Shown here: positions 46,835-57,362 of the stretch, in pieces
How positions within the stretch are numbered: position 1 is the first letter of the stretch
How the letters are laid out: the number at the start of each line of letters is the position of its first letter
Source: Saprospiraceae bacterium
Lineage (GTDB): Bacteria; Bacteroidota; Bacteroidia; Chitinophagales; Saprospiraceae
DNA: 64,000 nt
Direction: 5' to 3'
Assembly (NCBI GenBank): GCA_016711125.1
Contig: JADJTQ010000002.1
Span: 1,054,001-1,118,000 of the forward strand
Translations under genes and position numbers: made by a program
Notes under the pieces: generated by a model
Seen by the model: the letters and a program-made list of their open reading frames with translations, nothing else
Databases searched by the model: none
What the model was told of the DNA's origin: nothing

Positions 46835-48034
46835 ATGAATAAGAACAAGATTTTTAACGATCCGGTTTATGGATTTGTCAGTATCAACTTTGAAATAATC
46901 TACGATCTGATTCAACATCCATACTTTCAAAGACTAAGACGCATCACACAATTGGGCATGACACACCTGACTTATCCAGGTGCTGTGCATACCCGGTTTC
47001 ACCATGCTCTGGGTGCTCTTCATCTGATGAATCTGGCCATCGATGTATTGAGGCAAAAGGGAGCGGAGATTTCGGAAGAGGAAGCAGAAGCTGCCAGCAT
47101 TGCCATTTTGCTGCACGATATTGGACACGGACCCTTTTCGCATGCCCTCGAAGGCAGACTGGTTAGTGTGCATCATGAGACCTTGACTGCGCAGTTGCTT
47201 GATCGGCTCAACCGACATTTTGAAGGTCGATTGGACCTGGCGATCAAGATTTTTAATAACAGTTATCGAAAAAGATTTCTGCATCAGCTTATTTCCAGTC
47301 AATTGGATCTTGATCGAATGGACTATCTGAATCGAGATAGTTTTTATACGGGAGTGATGGAGGGCAAGATTGGCTATGACCGGATCATCAAGATGTTACG
47401 GGTGGTGGATGGACAGCTGGTAGTGGAAGAAAAGGGAATCGCATCAATAGAAAAGTTTTTGGTCACCCGGAAAATCATGTATTGGCAGGTTTATCTCCAT
47501 AAAACTGTTCTGTCTGCGGAGCTTATGTTGAAAGCGGCTATAGAACGAGCCCGGTACTTGCATCTAAATAATAGGCAAGCTGCAGTGATTTCAAGGTCTC
47601 TGGCCGTATTGTTTGAAAATAACTGGGAAAATGAGCCCGAGCATGACTTGATCATGGAAACTTTCGTCCAATTGGATGATGTGGATATTATGATTTTATT
47701 GAAGAATTCCCTGCAATGCGACGATTTCGTTCTCAAGACTCTGTCTCAGGGTCTGATTCAACGACAACTTTTCCGGGTGGAGCTTTCTAATCATCCTTTA
47801 GTCGCCACTAATGTAACCGATCTGCGGGCTCGCATAGCACAATCTGTAGGCATTGATAACGCCGAATCCTTGATCTACGAAGGCCGGGAGCAAGTGGAAA
47901 TCTACAACCATGACAAAGATCAGATCATGATCTTCCAGAAGGATGGCAGCATTCGTGATTTGACTGAACTCGCTGATTTTAATTATTTCGGGCAGTCAAT
48001 CAGTAGATATTACCTTTGTTTTCCCCGGCCTTGA
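46835..48034 (+). CDS. HD-domain phosphohydrolase
   Basis: 399 residues, close to the usual 400 of this dGTPase-like family. Metal ligands are visible in TRFHHALGALHLM (His), AILLHDIGHGPFSHALEG (HD pair) and LISSQLDLDRMDYLNRDSFY (Asp). Start KIFNDPVYGFVSI and YPGAVHTRFHHALG are typical of the Bacteroidota group that sits divergent from or beside porX. The substrate is unproven: deoxynucleoside triphosphates or nucleotide second messengers are the usual guess. It is divergent from porX, 139 bases apart. Confidence 0.87.
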   Translation: MNKNKIFNDPVYGFVSINFEIIYDLIQHPYFQRLRRITQLGMTHLTYPGAVHTRFHHALGALHLMNLAIDVLRQKGAEISEEEAEAASIAILLHDIGHGPFSHALEGRLVSVHHETLTAQLLDRLNRHFEGRLDLAIKIFNNSYRKRFLHQLISSQLDLDRMDYLNRDSFYTGVMEGKIGYDRIIKMLRVVDGQLVVEEKGIASIEKFLVTRKIMYWQVYLHKTVLSAELMLKAAIERARYLHLNNRQAAVISRSLAVLFENNWENEPEHDLIMETFVQLDDVDIMILLKNSLQCDDFVLKTLSQGLIQRQLFRVELSNHPLVATNVTDLRARIAQSVGIDNAESLIYEGREQVEIYNHDKDQIMIFQKDGSIRDLTELADFNYFGQSISRYYLCFPRP

Positions 48035-48212
48035 TTTTGGTCTCATACGGCTTTCTAAATTCATTGCGCTGTACCTGATTAGATGCTTTTACCTCGGCTT
48101 GAATCGATTCATAAGATGGAGAAGCTCAAACAGAAATAGCCGGTCGAAATAAATCAACAAAAGACACTCCTTTTTAGTGGCAGGATCCAGGTGCTCTTAG
48201 CCTAATTTATTT

Positions 48213-48220
48213 TACATTTG
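48213..48220 (+). promoter_or_regulatory. -7 element TACATTTG before glyA
   Basis: An exact TAnnTTTG match ending 30 bases before the glyA start codon. No clear -33 TTG is seen at the usual distance. Confidence 0.45.
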
Positions 48221-48250
48221 CGCCTTCTTTTTATATAGAAATAAATAAAT

Positions 48251-49515
48251 ATGTCTGATCAGTTAGTCAGTGATCTGATTTGTCAGGAGCTTAACCGGCA
48301 AAGAGAAGGAATTGAGCTTATCGCCTCCGAAAATTTCACGAGTCAGGCAGTACTTGACGCAATGGGTACATGCCTTACCAACAAGTATGCTGAAGGGTAT
48401 CCTGGCAAGCGGTACTATGGTGGTTGTGAAGTTGTTGATCAAATCGAGCAGATAGCAATTGATCGGCTTAAGCAATTGTTCGGTGCTGAATATGCTAACG
48501 TCCAGCCCCACGCAGGCGCACAGGCAAATGCTGCAATCTTTCTCGCGGTACTGGAGCCGGGAGATACCGTACTGGGATTTGACCTGTCGCACGGAGGGCA
48601 TTTGTCACATGGATCACCTGTCAATTACTCAGGCAAAGTTTACAGCGCCGTATTCTATGGGGTGGAGCGTGAGACCGGCCAGATAGATATGAAATCGGTG
48701 CGGGAAATTGCCTTGCGTGAACGGCCAAAATTGATTGTTTGTGGAGCGTCAGCCTATGCACGTGACTGGGACTATGCCGGATTTAGAGCCATTTGCGATG
48801 AAGTAGGGGCTTTGCTACTTGCTGATATAGCTCATCCCGCAGGATTAATTGCAGCCGGCTTACTTAAGGATCCAATGCAGCATTGTCACATTGTCTCCTC
48901 CACCACTCATAAGACCTTACGTGGTCCGGGGTGGATTGATTATGATGGGCAATGATTTTGACAACCCATGGGGTCGTAAGACCAAAAAGGTTCAGCTATA
49001 AAAATGTCATCGATCCTCAATAGTGGAGTATTTCCTGGAATGCAAGGAGGACCCCTTATGCACGTTATTGCCGCTAAGGCAGTAGGCGTTTAAGAAGCTC
49101 TTCAGCCGGAATTTAAGATCTATGCACAGCAGGTAATTCGCAATGCTCAAGCGATGGCCGGTGCATTCACTGATCTGGGCTATCATCTCATATCCGGAGG
49201 CACTGACAATCATCTCATGTTGATCGATCTGCGCTCAAAAGGCCTTAACGGAAAAATTGCCGAACAAGCTCTGGTCTCAGCCGATATTACAGTCAATAAA
49301 AACATGGTGCCTTTCGACACGGAAACACCTTTGTTACATCGGGAGTGCGCATTGGTACTGCGGCTATCACCAGCCGGGGATTTAAAGAAGAAGATTGCCG
49401 TCAAACAGTAGAATGGATAGATTATATCCTGCAAAGTCCCGAAAATGTATCCCGGATCAACGAAGTGAAGAAGACTGTAAACACATATATGGAGCGATTT
49501 CCTCTTTATACCTAG
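48251..49515 (+). CDS. glyA: serine hydroxymethyltransferase (several frameshifts)
   Basis: About 421 residues after correction. PLP enzyme converting serine and THF to glycine and methylene-THF. The first 234 codons are continuous and include NKYAEGYPGKRYYGG, NVQPHAGAQANAAIF, ADIAHPAGLIAAGL and the PLP lysine in STTHKTLRGP. Shifts occur near 48932, 48995, 49091 and 49328; between and after them FPGMQGGPLMHVIAAKA, GGTDNHLMLIDLRSKGLNGK and the tail SRGFKEEDCRQTVEWID are all readable. The C-terminus ends two bases before the convergent truA stop. The dispersed small indels suggest low-quality reads, not a dead gene. Confidence 0.9.
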
Positions 49516-49516
49516 G

Positions 49517-50272
49517 TCAATTTCCCTCGCCAAAGGCAAAAGGATACTCAACCTTGCTCAAATACAACCCGTGAGCAGGAGCTGAAAAACTTCGATCCAG
49601 GGATCTCTGTTGTAGCAAAGCCTCCATTACCTGATCCAGGGATTCTTTACCAAGACCCACCTGGATCGACATACCCACAATTAATCTCACCATTCCCCTC
49701 AAAAAACGATTGGCGCTGATTTCATAGACCAAATCATCGTCTATTATGGTCCACCTCGAAACAAATATCTTACACAAGTAGTGCTCTACTCCGGAGTGTG
49801 ATTTACAAAAAGGATAGAAATTTTCATGACGCAGGATTAGCTCTGCCATTTTTTGCATTTTTTCTCGATCTAGTTTATGGAAATTATAAAATGCGTACAC
49901 CAGGTCTTCTCTGAAAGGATCGCGACCTGAAGCTAGATAATAATGGTACGTTCTTCGGGTTGCACTAAAACGGGCGTGTAGATCATCGGGGACTGCGTAA
50001 ATACCATAAATGGCGATTTCGGCAGGTACAATACGATTGATCCGGTCCTTAAGAGACTCGGGGACAATGCTGTCATGCCCGTCAAAATGTGCAAAAAACT
50101 CTTTGGCATGTACTCCAGTATCTGTCCTACCACATCCGGTCAATCCCACCGGTTCTCTTAGTACTTTGAAAAGTGCCTCCTGTAGACATTGCTGGATAGA
50201 AAGCCCATTCGTCTGCATCTGCCAACCCACAAAAGGGGTACCACGGTAGGCCAGCTTTAGAAAATATCTCAT
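49517..50272 (-). CDS. truA: tRNA pseudouridine(38-40) synthase
   Basis: 251 residues. Makes pseudouridine at positions 38-40 in the anticodon arm. The catalytic Asp is in TGCGRTDTGVHAKEFFAHFD, the start RYFLKLAYRGTPFVGWQMQ is the family N-terminus, and FLRGMVRLIVGMSIQVG is the usual C-terminal motif. Length is normal. It is convergent with glyA and ends one base from its stop. Confidence 0.94.
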   Translation of the reverse strand: MRYFLKLAYRGTPFVGWQMQTNGLSIQQCLQEALFKVLREPVGLTGCGRTDTGVHAKEFFAHFDGHDSIVPESLKDRINRIVPAEIAIYGIYAVPDDLHARFSATRRTYHYYLASGRDPFREDLVYAFYNFHKLDREKMQKMAELILRHENFYPFCKSHSGVEHYLCKIFVSRWTIIDDDLVYEISANRFLRGMVRLIVGMSIQVGLGKESLDQVMEALLQQRSLDRSFSAPAHGLYLSKVEYPFAFGEGN

Positions 50273-50366
50273 TGAGCAGTCTCAGCTTAGACTACCAAAA
50301 ATAGTAAAGGCTATCAAATAATGCTGGCCCTCTTACTACAGCATAAATTTAGCTATTTGGGCGATG

Positions 50367-50732
50367 CTATCCGATTACTGACTTGTCCTTAGCTTGAGAA
50401 GCAGCCATTAGAGCGCCGCCCATTAACCCCGTATCTTTCAATAAACCAGACATGCTATTTGCCATAGTGGCTGCGTCACCTAGTCCTGGAGCATGAACTA
50501 ATAAAATGTACAATAGGAGTTGGACGGCCAGTAGCATACAAGCTAGTTTGTCATATTTACCGACGAAAATACTTATGGCCGCAAGGATCATGGTTAGCCC
50601 GGCAATGTATACCATGATGGTGCCACCGGGAGCCATAGCGGCCATCATTTCAGCATTCATAAAATGCATGATACCAAATACAATGAAGGGAATGGTAAAA
50701 ATATATTTACCGAGGCCAATAATACTACTCAT
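50367..50732 (-). CDS. DoxX-like membrane protein
   Basis: 121 residues with four hydrophobic helices (GKYIFTIPFIVFGIMHFMN, MVYIAGLTMILAAISIFVG, LACMLLAVQLLLYILLVH). It matches the small DoxX/DUF4260-like group of inner-membrane proteins, for which no defined activity is known. It is isolated: truA lies downstream by 94 bases and the GH3-family gene upstream by 133 bases. Confidence 0.72.
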   Translation of the reverse strand: MSSIIGLGKYIFTIPFIVFGIMHFMNAEMMAAMAPGGTIMVYIAGLTMILAAISIFVGKYDKLACMLLAVQLLLYILLVHAPGLGDAATMANSMSGLLKDTGLMGGALMAASQAKDKSVIG

Positions 50733-50865
50733 GGTTGGTCAAGATTTTTAAAATGAAATAATCAAGTAGTAATTTAATGAATATTCAGGACAATTGTCTT
50801 TTCTGAAAATTAATGTAGGCCACATGCAAATTTGACAGCACAAATGATAGTTTTTTCAAATTTTA

Positions 50866-52375
50866 CTAGGATATAAATTTATCCAATTCATTTGCTAATT
50901 TACGATCATTTGATAACCTCGGCACCTTATTCTGACCACCCAGTTTTCCAATGGACTGCATATAATCTCTGAAGGCATGTGGTTTAAGTAAGCTGACCTT
51001 TGCTGGGCGCAGAATTTTTCCTTCGATCAGATCCTGGTAGTATATATTTTGTTTTTGCATGACCTTATCCAGATTTTGTTCGATGAGACTGATGTCGCCG
51101 ACATATCCGGTAAGTTCGATAAACCATTCATGATATGGCAGGCCTTCTACCGGGTTCACCTGAGGGGCTACCGTAAATTCGACTACTTGAAATCCTAAAC
51201 TTGCCGGAGACTTCCATCATTGCTCGTTCAACTTCCTTCCCAATCACATGCTCGCCAAAGGCAGAGATAAAATGCTTCACCCGGCCGGTTACTTTCAACC
51301 GAGGAGGATTCAAATTCACAAATTCGACGGTATCACCAATATTATAAGCCCATAAACCTGCATTACTACTAACTATTAAAGCGTAGTCTACTCCTAACGA
51401 TACCTGTTTCAAACTCAATCGATCAGGTTGTTCCGAATGAATCTGATCAAGAGGGACAAATTCAAAAAACATTCCGGCATCGGTATTCAGGAGTAAACCT
51501 TCTGAGGGAAATTTATCCTGAAAGGCAAAAAACCCTTCAGATGCAGGAAAAGTCTCAATACTATCAATGGAAGCACCAACCAGGCTTTCCAACTTGGCCC
51601 GGTATGGTTCGTAATTGACCCCACCATAGACAAAAAGACTTAAATTTAGAAAGACTTCCTTAACTATGGATTTTCCGGAGTGAGCAAGTAGTTCTTCATA
51701 GTACATTTGCACCCAGGGAGGAATTCCCCCGATCACTCTTACATCCAAATGAGCAGATTCTTTCACAATCGTGCTTACTTTCTCCTCCCACGCTTCGATA
51801 CAATTCGTGGTATGATTGGGTAGTTTGTTGCCTTTAGCCCATGCCGGTATCTGGTGGTTTACAATTCCCGATAGTCTCCCTGTATTGATGTCTCCTGTTT
51901 TTTGCAATTCAGGAGATCCGGAGAGGTACAACATTTTACCATCAAAAAAAGAACGATTGCCTGTTTCGACCACATAATTGAAAAGGCTGTTCCGGGCAGT
52001 ATTGACATGATGTGGAGTGCTTTCGTGACTTAATGGAATATATTTGGTGCCCGAGGTGGTACCACTCGTTTTAGCAAAATATTCCGGTACTCCCGGCCAT
52101 AATATATCTCGTTTTCCTTGTTTGACCTGCTCGATATATGAATTAAAGTCTTCATAATCTCGAACGGGTACATTTTTCTTAAAATCGCGGTAGTTTTTAA
52201 TAGACTTAAAGTCATGGGCAAGTCCAAATTGAGTTTTGCCAGCGCGAGAGATCAGTCGATCTAAAGTTTTCTCCTGGAGTTCTATTGCCCGTGCCGATCT
52301 TTGGCGCAGATCAGCGACTATTTTCCTGGCAAAAGGATCAATTAAAAAAGATTTGAAACCCATTATGTTACGCAA
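50866..52375 (-). CDS. GH3-family acyl-amido synthetase-like protein (frameshift near 51206)
   Basis: About 503 residues after correction. The adenylate-forming core shows TSGTTSGTKYIPLS (phosphate-binding loop) and GGVNYEPY. LLNTDAGMFFEFVPLD and DTVEFVNLNPPRLKVTGR follow, with ISAFGEHVIGKEVERAM before the shift. An extra base at 51203-51207 disrupts the frame, and ASLGFQVVEFTVAPQVNPVEG continues in the other. Plant GH3 enzymes conjugate amino acids to auxin or jasmonate. The bacterial substrate is unknown, and bacterial members are common in Bacteroidota. Confidence 0.85.
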
Positions 52376-52479
52376 GATAGGAAGGCTGGGTGAAATTGAA
52401 TATTTAAAACCCGCATTATTGTGCTTGGTAAAACAATTTCAGACCCAATATCCAGATGGATCAAGATGCCCGTGGGCTT

Positions 52480-53139
52480 CTAATTTAACCGGAGATCTTC
52501 AAATTGATAATTAGGAAAGTCTTCCTTTTGCACCTGGAACAAGGAGGTTGCCAATTTCTGGTTGCCATTCGTTTTTTCGATAGTCAAGAAATATCTGGAT
52601 CCGTCTTTGGTGAGAAGCTCGATCTGGTCAATAAAGCCCGATTTCTTATTGATAGTGAGACGAGCTTTGGTATACTCACTGTCTTTCTTTAAAGGTTTAA
52701 ATTCGATTTGTTGAATCATTTTGTCACCCTGGGCGCCCTCAAATTCCAGGCGGTAGTCAAATTCCGGATTATTATAGATGGCCAATAAATTTTGTGGATG
52801 ACTGAGATCTTCCGAATTCAAAGGCTCGAAATCGTGGATCTGTATTTCTTTAGCCTCTTTATTAACTACCCACTGCAATCGGCCATCCGTCAATAATATA
52901 TAATCGGATACTTCCAGTCGGTAAGCTTCTTTTTTGGTATAAAAAACTCCTTTCTGAAATTGAGTTTCTGCTTCAGGAATCTCAACCTGGAGGGTGAAAT
53001 GATAGATGATATCGGCAAAGTTTTGCATCTTTTTTTCCAGATCTTGCAGAATCTTCGTGGCCTCAGCATCAGGATTTCGATCCGTCTGAGCAATGATTCC
53101 GGAGCAAGTAAGTAACAAAAGCAGAAGAATTCGCAACAT
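52480..53139 (-). CDS. lolA: LolA-like outer-membrane lipoprotein carrier
   Basis: 219 residues from ATG 53139. An earlier in-frame start at 53205 precedes a poor signal and was rejected. The signal peptide LRILLLLLLTCSGIIAQ is good. The mature half has the incomplete beta-barrel of LolA: QKGVFYTKKEAYRLEVSDYI and LLTDGRLQWVVNKEAKEIQI, then KDSEYTKARLTINKKSGFID. It carries lipoproteins through the periplasm. It follows ftsK on the same strand, the order also seen in other Bacteroidota. Confidence 0.83.
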   Translation of the reverse strand: MLRILLLLLLTCSGIIAQTDRNPDAEATKILQDLEKKMQNFADIIYHFTLQVEIPEAETQFQKGVFYTKKEAYRLEVSDYILLTDGRLQWVVNKEAKEIQIHDFEPLNSEDLSHPQNLLAIYNNPEFDYRLEFEGAQGDKMIQQIEFKPLKKDSEYTKARLTINKKSGFIDQIELLTKDGSRYFLTIEKTNGNQKLATSLFQVQKEDFPNYQFEDLRLN

Positions 53140-53256
53140 AACTTTCGATTTTGCCTGGTTTGTAGACAAGACGATACTCAATGGGCAAGCACTATGCCAG
53201 CGCATCTTTTTAACGTAATTTTAATGAGTTGGGTTCTGCAAGGGCAAAAACTATGG

Positions 53257-55729
53257 TTACTGGCGCATCAGTTCTAATTGTTGATGCAATTCCATCTCGG
53301 TGGTCATGAGCACCTCTCGGGCTTTACTTCCCTCATTGGGTCCTACGACACCCACGGCCTCCAATTGATCCATGATTCGCCCGGCCCGGTTATAGCCGAG
53401 CTTTAATCGGCGCTGAATCATTGAGGTCGATCCTTGCTGATTGTTGATGACCAACAAAGCGGCATCTTCAAACATTTCGTCAAGATCGGTTAGTTTAAAG
53501 GCTCCGCTACCTTGACTATCTTTGTCTTCTCCCGAATATTCGGGCAGGTAGAAGGGTATGGCGAAGCCCTGCTGGCCAGCAATGTTAGCGATCACGTTTT
53601 CGACTTCAGGGGTATCAACAAAGGCACATTGCAAACGAATCATGTCGCCACCGACTGTTAGCAGCATGTCTCCGCGACCGATCAGTTGATCGGCTCCACC
53701 CGCATCCAGAATCGTCCTTGAGTCAACCTTCGAAGTTACCCTAAAAGCCAAACGAGCCGGGAAATTGGCCTTGATCACCCCGGTAATGATATTGACGCTA
53801 GGCCGCTGAGTGGCTATGATCAAATGAATTCCTACCGCTCTTGACAGCTGAGCTAATCGAGCTATCGGTAGTTCGACTTCCTTGCCCGCCGTCATAATCA
53901 AATCAGCAAATTCATCGATCACTAATACGATAAATGGCAAAAAGCGATGGCCATTATTAGGATTAAGCTGGCGGGCAATAAATTTTTTATTATACTCCTG
54001 GATGTTACGTGCATGAGCTTTTTTGAGCAAATCATAACGCTGATCCATCTCGATACAAAGTGAATTAAGGGTATTGACTACCTTTTTAGTCTCGGTAATA
54101 ATTGGCTCTTCCTGGTCCGGTAAAAATGCTAAAAAGTGATTGGCCAACTGACCATAGGGAAAGAGCTCAACCTTTTTAGGGTCGATCAATACCAATTTGA
54201 CTTGTGATGGATGCTTCTTGTAAAGCAAAGACATTAAAATCGTATTGATACCCACTGACTTACCCTGGCCAGTGGCCCCGGCAATAAGCAGGTGAGGCAT
54301 CTTGGTCAGATCTGCAATAAATACCTCGTTGGCAATGGTCTTACCCAGGGCGATTGGTAAATCCATTTTTCCATGCTTAAACTTGTCTGCATAGAGTAGC
54401 TCCTTGAGACCGACTGTTTGCTTGTTTTTATTGGGCACTTCGATACCGATGGTACCTTTGCCCGGTATTGGTGCTATGATCCGGATGCCCAAAGCTGCCA
54501 GACTCAAAGCGATGTCATCTTCGAGATTTTTGATTTTCGATATCCGTACACCTGGCGCCGGTACAATTTCATATAAGGTGACGGTTGGACCTATCGTGGC
54601 CCGAATTCGTTCAATCTCGATTTTATAATGACGAAGGGTGTTTATGATTTGATCTTTGTTCTGCTCCAATTCATCGCGATCTATTTGAACACCCTCTTCC
54701 ACATAGTCGTTAAGCAGGCTGAGTCGGGGACGTTCATACTTGGGTAAGGCCATGGTCGGGTCATAGGGCTCAAGATGTACCTCATTTTCTTGCTCTACAA
54801 TCATTTCGGGAGTTTCGCGCGGTTCGCCAATAACGATAGGTCGCATATCGCGCTCAGATTCCGGTTCTTTTTCCATGACCAACGGAGTAGCCTCAACGAC
54901 TTCCAGCGCGGCGTCTTTAGTTGGTTTAGCGCCAGATTTTTTCAGCTTTTGGCAAATCAAATTCTAAGGCCGATTTGTTGATTTCATCGAGTTCTTTGAC
55001 CAGACCCTTCTTGGATGAGTCTTCTTTTTGCGATGATGCAGCAGGTTTAAACCAATCATCCTCTCCATCTCCTTCATCGCTCAAGTCAGGATCAGGTCGG
55101 CCTTTGCCCAGGGAGAACTTGGGCCATTTAAATTGAAATGTACTCTTTTCAGTGACGTGATGAAAATGCCAAACAAAAAAAGCAAAGCCTAAAAAAAGGA
55201 AAAGCAGGGCGGTGCCCACCGTGCCGACAAATTGAATCAGCCAGCTAGCGGTATACGAGCCCAAATGCGCCACCCCATGGAAAACTGGCCTTGCCAAATA
55301 CAAAGGCAAGCAGGGGTGAGAAAAAGAGGATGAAAGTAAGAGCATACTGAAAGGGAGACCAGAGACCTCTCAGGGGCCCTTCCACCCAACAGTAAAAAAT
55401 CCAAATTTAAACAAGATGAAAACACTGATAAACGAAGCTAAGCCGATACCCCAATAGAAAAAAGCGTTGGAAGCGATGGCACCAAAGCGACCCAGTAGGT
55501 TTTCAACCTGAATACTCCGGTCAAAAAACAAACTCCAGGAAAAATTAAAAACCTGGTCCTGATCGGTTTTCCAGGTAAAAAGGTAGGATAAGAACGCAAC
55601 GAAAAGGTACAGAGAAAGCAATAACACCAGCACTCCAAGTACTTTCGGTATCCGTTTGTCGGTCACTGATTCCTTGATGGAATCCAGCCTCGACGATTTT
55701 TTATCTTTTAGTTTTCTTCTATTGGCCAT
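53257..55729 (-). CDS. ftsK: DNA translocase FtsK (three frameshifts)
   Basis: About 824 residues after correction, starting ANRRKLKDKKSSRLDSI at 55729. N-terminal membrane helices (VLGVLVLLLSLYLFVAFLSY and others) anchor it at the septum. The motor shows Walker A IAGATGQGKSVGINT, VLVIDEFADLIM as Walker B and HLIIATQRPSV. The C-terminal gamma-like winged helix has LLVINNQQGSTSMIQRRLKLG. Shifts: GGGG at 55373-55376 (one base missing), near 55260 and the T6 run at 54937-54942 (one base extra). It moves chromosome termini and activates dif recombination in other bacteria. Confidence 0.93.
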
Positions 55730-55741
55730 TATATTGCACAC

Positions 55742-55990
55742 ACCTTAGCCAGTACAAAAATGCATAATTCAAATTAAAAATAAAACTAATATTTAAACTT
55801 TTGTTAATCATAGCTAAAGAATCTCCATTTTGGCGATGACACCCATCAGCAATCAGAGGCACTTTTTCCTGATTTCGGCGCTTGATTTAGGTACACGACA
55901 TCAGGAACTCCCTGCATAACGTTAAGAGGGCTACTCATCGGCATATCGAGACTAATCTCTATGCTCAGCAATCCTTGCAGGCATACAAGT
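55742..55990. other. intergenic sequence before the tandem repeats
   Basis: AT-rich stretch between ftsK and the 112-bp repeats. No gene, tRNA or clear hairpin was noticed. The part from 55940 drifts into a low-complexity form of the repeat. Confidence 0.5.
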
Positions 55991-56240
55991 CCAATTTTCC
56001 ATTTTCGATTGTCTTCATTTTCATTGAGCCGGAGGTATAGAACTCCTCTACCTGTGAATGAAACGCAAGTATCGACTCGGCACCCCTTTCAGTCATATTT
56101 GGCCAATTTTCCATTTTCCATTGTCTTCATTTACACTGAGCCGGAGGTATAGAACCTCCTCTACCGTGTGAATGAAACGCAAGTATCGACTCGGCATCCT
56201 TTCAGTCATACGGGGCCAATTTTCCATTTTCCATTGTTAA
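55991..56240. repeat. tandem repeat, about 2.2 units of 112-113 bp
   Basis: Units at 55991-56102 and 56103-56215 and a partial third from 56216. Shared blocks include CCAATTTTCCATTTTC, GAGCCGGAGGTATAGAAC, GTGAATGAAACGCAAGTATC and CCTTTCAGTCATA. Within each unit GAGGT and ACCTC (in GAGGTATAGAACCTCC of unit 2) can pair. Units differ by several substitutions and small indels. It lies immediately upstream of tRNA-Leu(GAG). Confidence 0.85.
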
Positions 56241-56272
56241 TTTTCCATTATCCAAAACATTAAAGTTTTGAT

Positions 56273-56280
56273 TACTTTTG
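56273..56280 (+). promoter_or_regulatory. -7 element TACTTTTG before tRNA-Leu(GAG)
   Basis: An exact TAnnTTTG match 15 bases before the tRNA. Its position parallels the -7 element before tRNA-Leu(UAG) in this window. Confidence 0.5.
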
Positions 56281-56295
56281 CGATTCCAATTTTTT

Positions 56296-56379
56296 GCCCG
56301 AATGCTGGAATTGGTAGACAGGCATGGTTGAGGGCCATGTGTCCTTACGGGCGTGCAGGTTCGACTCCTGTTTCGGGCA
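56296..56379 (+). tRNA. tRNA-Leu (anticodon GAG)
   Basis: Acceptor GCCCGAA pairs with TTCGGGC, with discriminator A at 56379 and no encoded CCA. Anticodon stem CATGG/CCATG, loop TTGAGGG, anticodon GAG at 56330-56332 reading CUU/CUC. The long variable arm and T-arm GGTTCGACTCC fit class II leucine tRNA. Confidence 0.95.
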
Positions 56380-56409
56380 CTTTTTCTTCTTAACATCAAA
56401 GCGATACCC

Positions 56410-57204
56410 GTGCAATTCTTAACATCACTTGGTCTATTACTGATCCTTTTTACGTTTTCTTGTCAATCACCAACGAGAGAGAATGCAACAGTCACGGGGG
56501 TTAATCCTCCCGCTGAAGGCTTTAATTCGGCAGGATCCGACGCCAAAGCCATCGAAATAGCAGATCAGGTAATGCTGGCTATGGGTGGTCGAAAAGCCTG
56601 GGACGATACCAGAGTGATCGGATGGAATTTTAACGGGAGAAGGTACCTGATCTGGGACAAACAGACCGGCGATGTGCGTATTGATGTACCTCAGGACACT
56701 GCGGTCTATTTGCTTAATGTAGACGGAGGTAATCTTAAGGTCAAGATGAAAGGCGAAGAAATCACAGACAACGACTCACTCAAAGCGCTATATAAAAGGG
56801 GTGAATCGATGTGGATCAATGATTCTTACTGGTTAGTGATGCCTTTTAAATTGAAAGACAGTGGTGTGACCCTTAAATATATAGGGGAGGACACCACTCA
56901 AGCAGGAGTGCCGTCTGAAGTACTTCAACTTACTTTTCAAAACGTGGGTAATACCCCAGACAATATGTATCAGGTTTGGGTTGATCAATCTGATAATCTG
57001 ATCAAACAATGGTCGTACTATGCAAAATTCGATCAGGAAAAGCCACCCGCAATCTGGCCCTGGGATAACTATCAGACCTTCGGGTCAATCAAACTCTCTG
57101 CTGATCGATCTGATGACCGTGGCCCCAAATTTGTACAGGTCCTGGATTCAATCTCATCAACAGTTTTTGCCAGCTTTGATCAACCCTCAATGGTTAAGTT
57201 TTGA
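56410..57204 (+). CDS. lipoprotein of unknown function (DUF6503-like)
   Basis: 264 residues from GTG 56410. A longer frame starts inside the tRNA gene and was rejected. Lipobox LFTFSC with Cys18. The mature part shows QVMLAMGGRKAWDDTRVIGW, FNGRRYLIWDKQTGDVRID and SMWINDSYWLVMPFKLKDSG, which resembles DUF6503 and LolA/LolB-like lipoproteins. Function is unknown. It follows the tRNA by 30 bases, so it may be read through from the tRNA transcript. Confidence 0.75.
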   Translation: MQFLTSLGLLLILFTFSCQSPTRENATVTGVNPPAEGFNSAGSDAKAIEIADQVMLAMGGRKAWDDTRVIGWNFNGRRYLIWDKQTGDVRIDVPQDTAVYLLNVDGGNLKVKMKGEEITDNDSLKALYKRGESMWINDSYWLVMPFKLKDSGVTLKYIGEDTTQAGVPSEVLQLTFQNVGNTPDNMYQVWVDQSDNLIKQWSYYAKFDQEKPPAIWPWDNYQTFGSIKLSADRSDDRGPKFVQVLDSISSTVFASFDQPSMVKF

Positions 57205-57362
57205 TCAGAGTTAAACCATGACATTGAAAATCACCACTTTGGTTTTTCAGATATTTAGTCTAACTGTTTGATTTTCAACCGTCAAATTATGCATTGGAAT
57301 TTCCTGCATAATGCGGGTTTAATCTGACCCGTCCTAAGCCTGAATTTTATCTGAGATTGACT

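Noticed and set aside
55991..56240. Possible CRISPR array
   Set aside because: Only about two units of 112 bp with no separate short repeats and spacers, and no cas genes nearby. Called a tandem repeat instead.
56353..56409. Longer start for the lipoprotein gene within the tRNA-Leu(GAG) gene
   Set aside because: It would begin at a GTG inside the tRNA T-arm side. The first start after the tRNA that gives a clean lipoprotein signal is GTG 56410.
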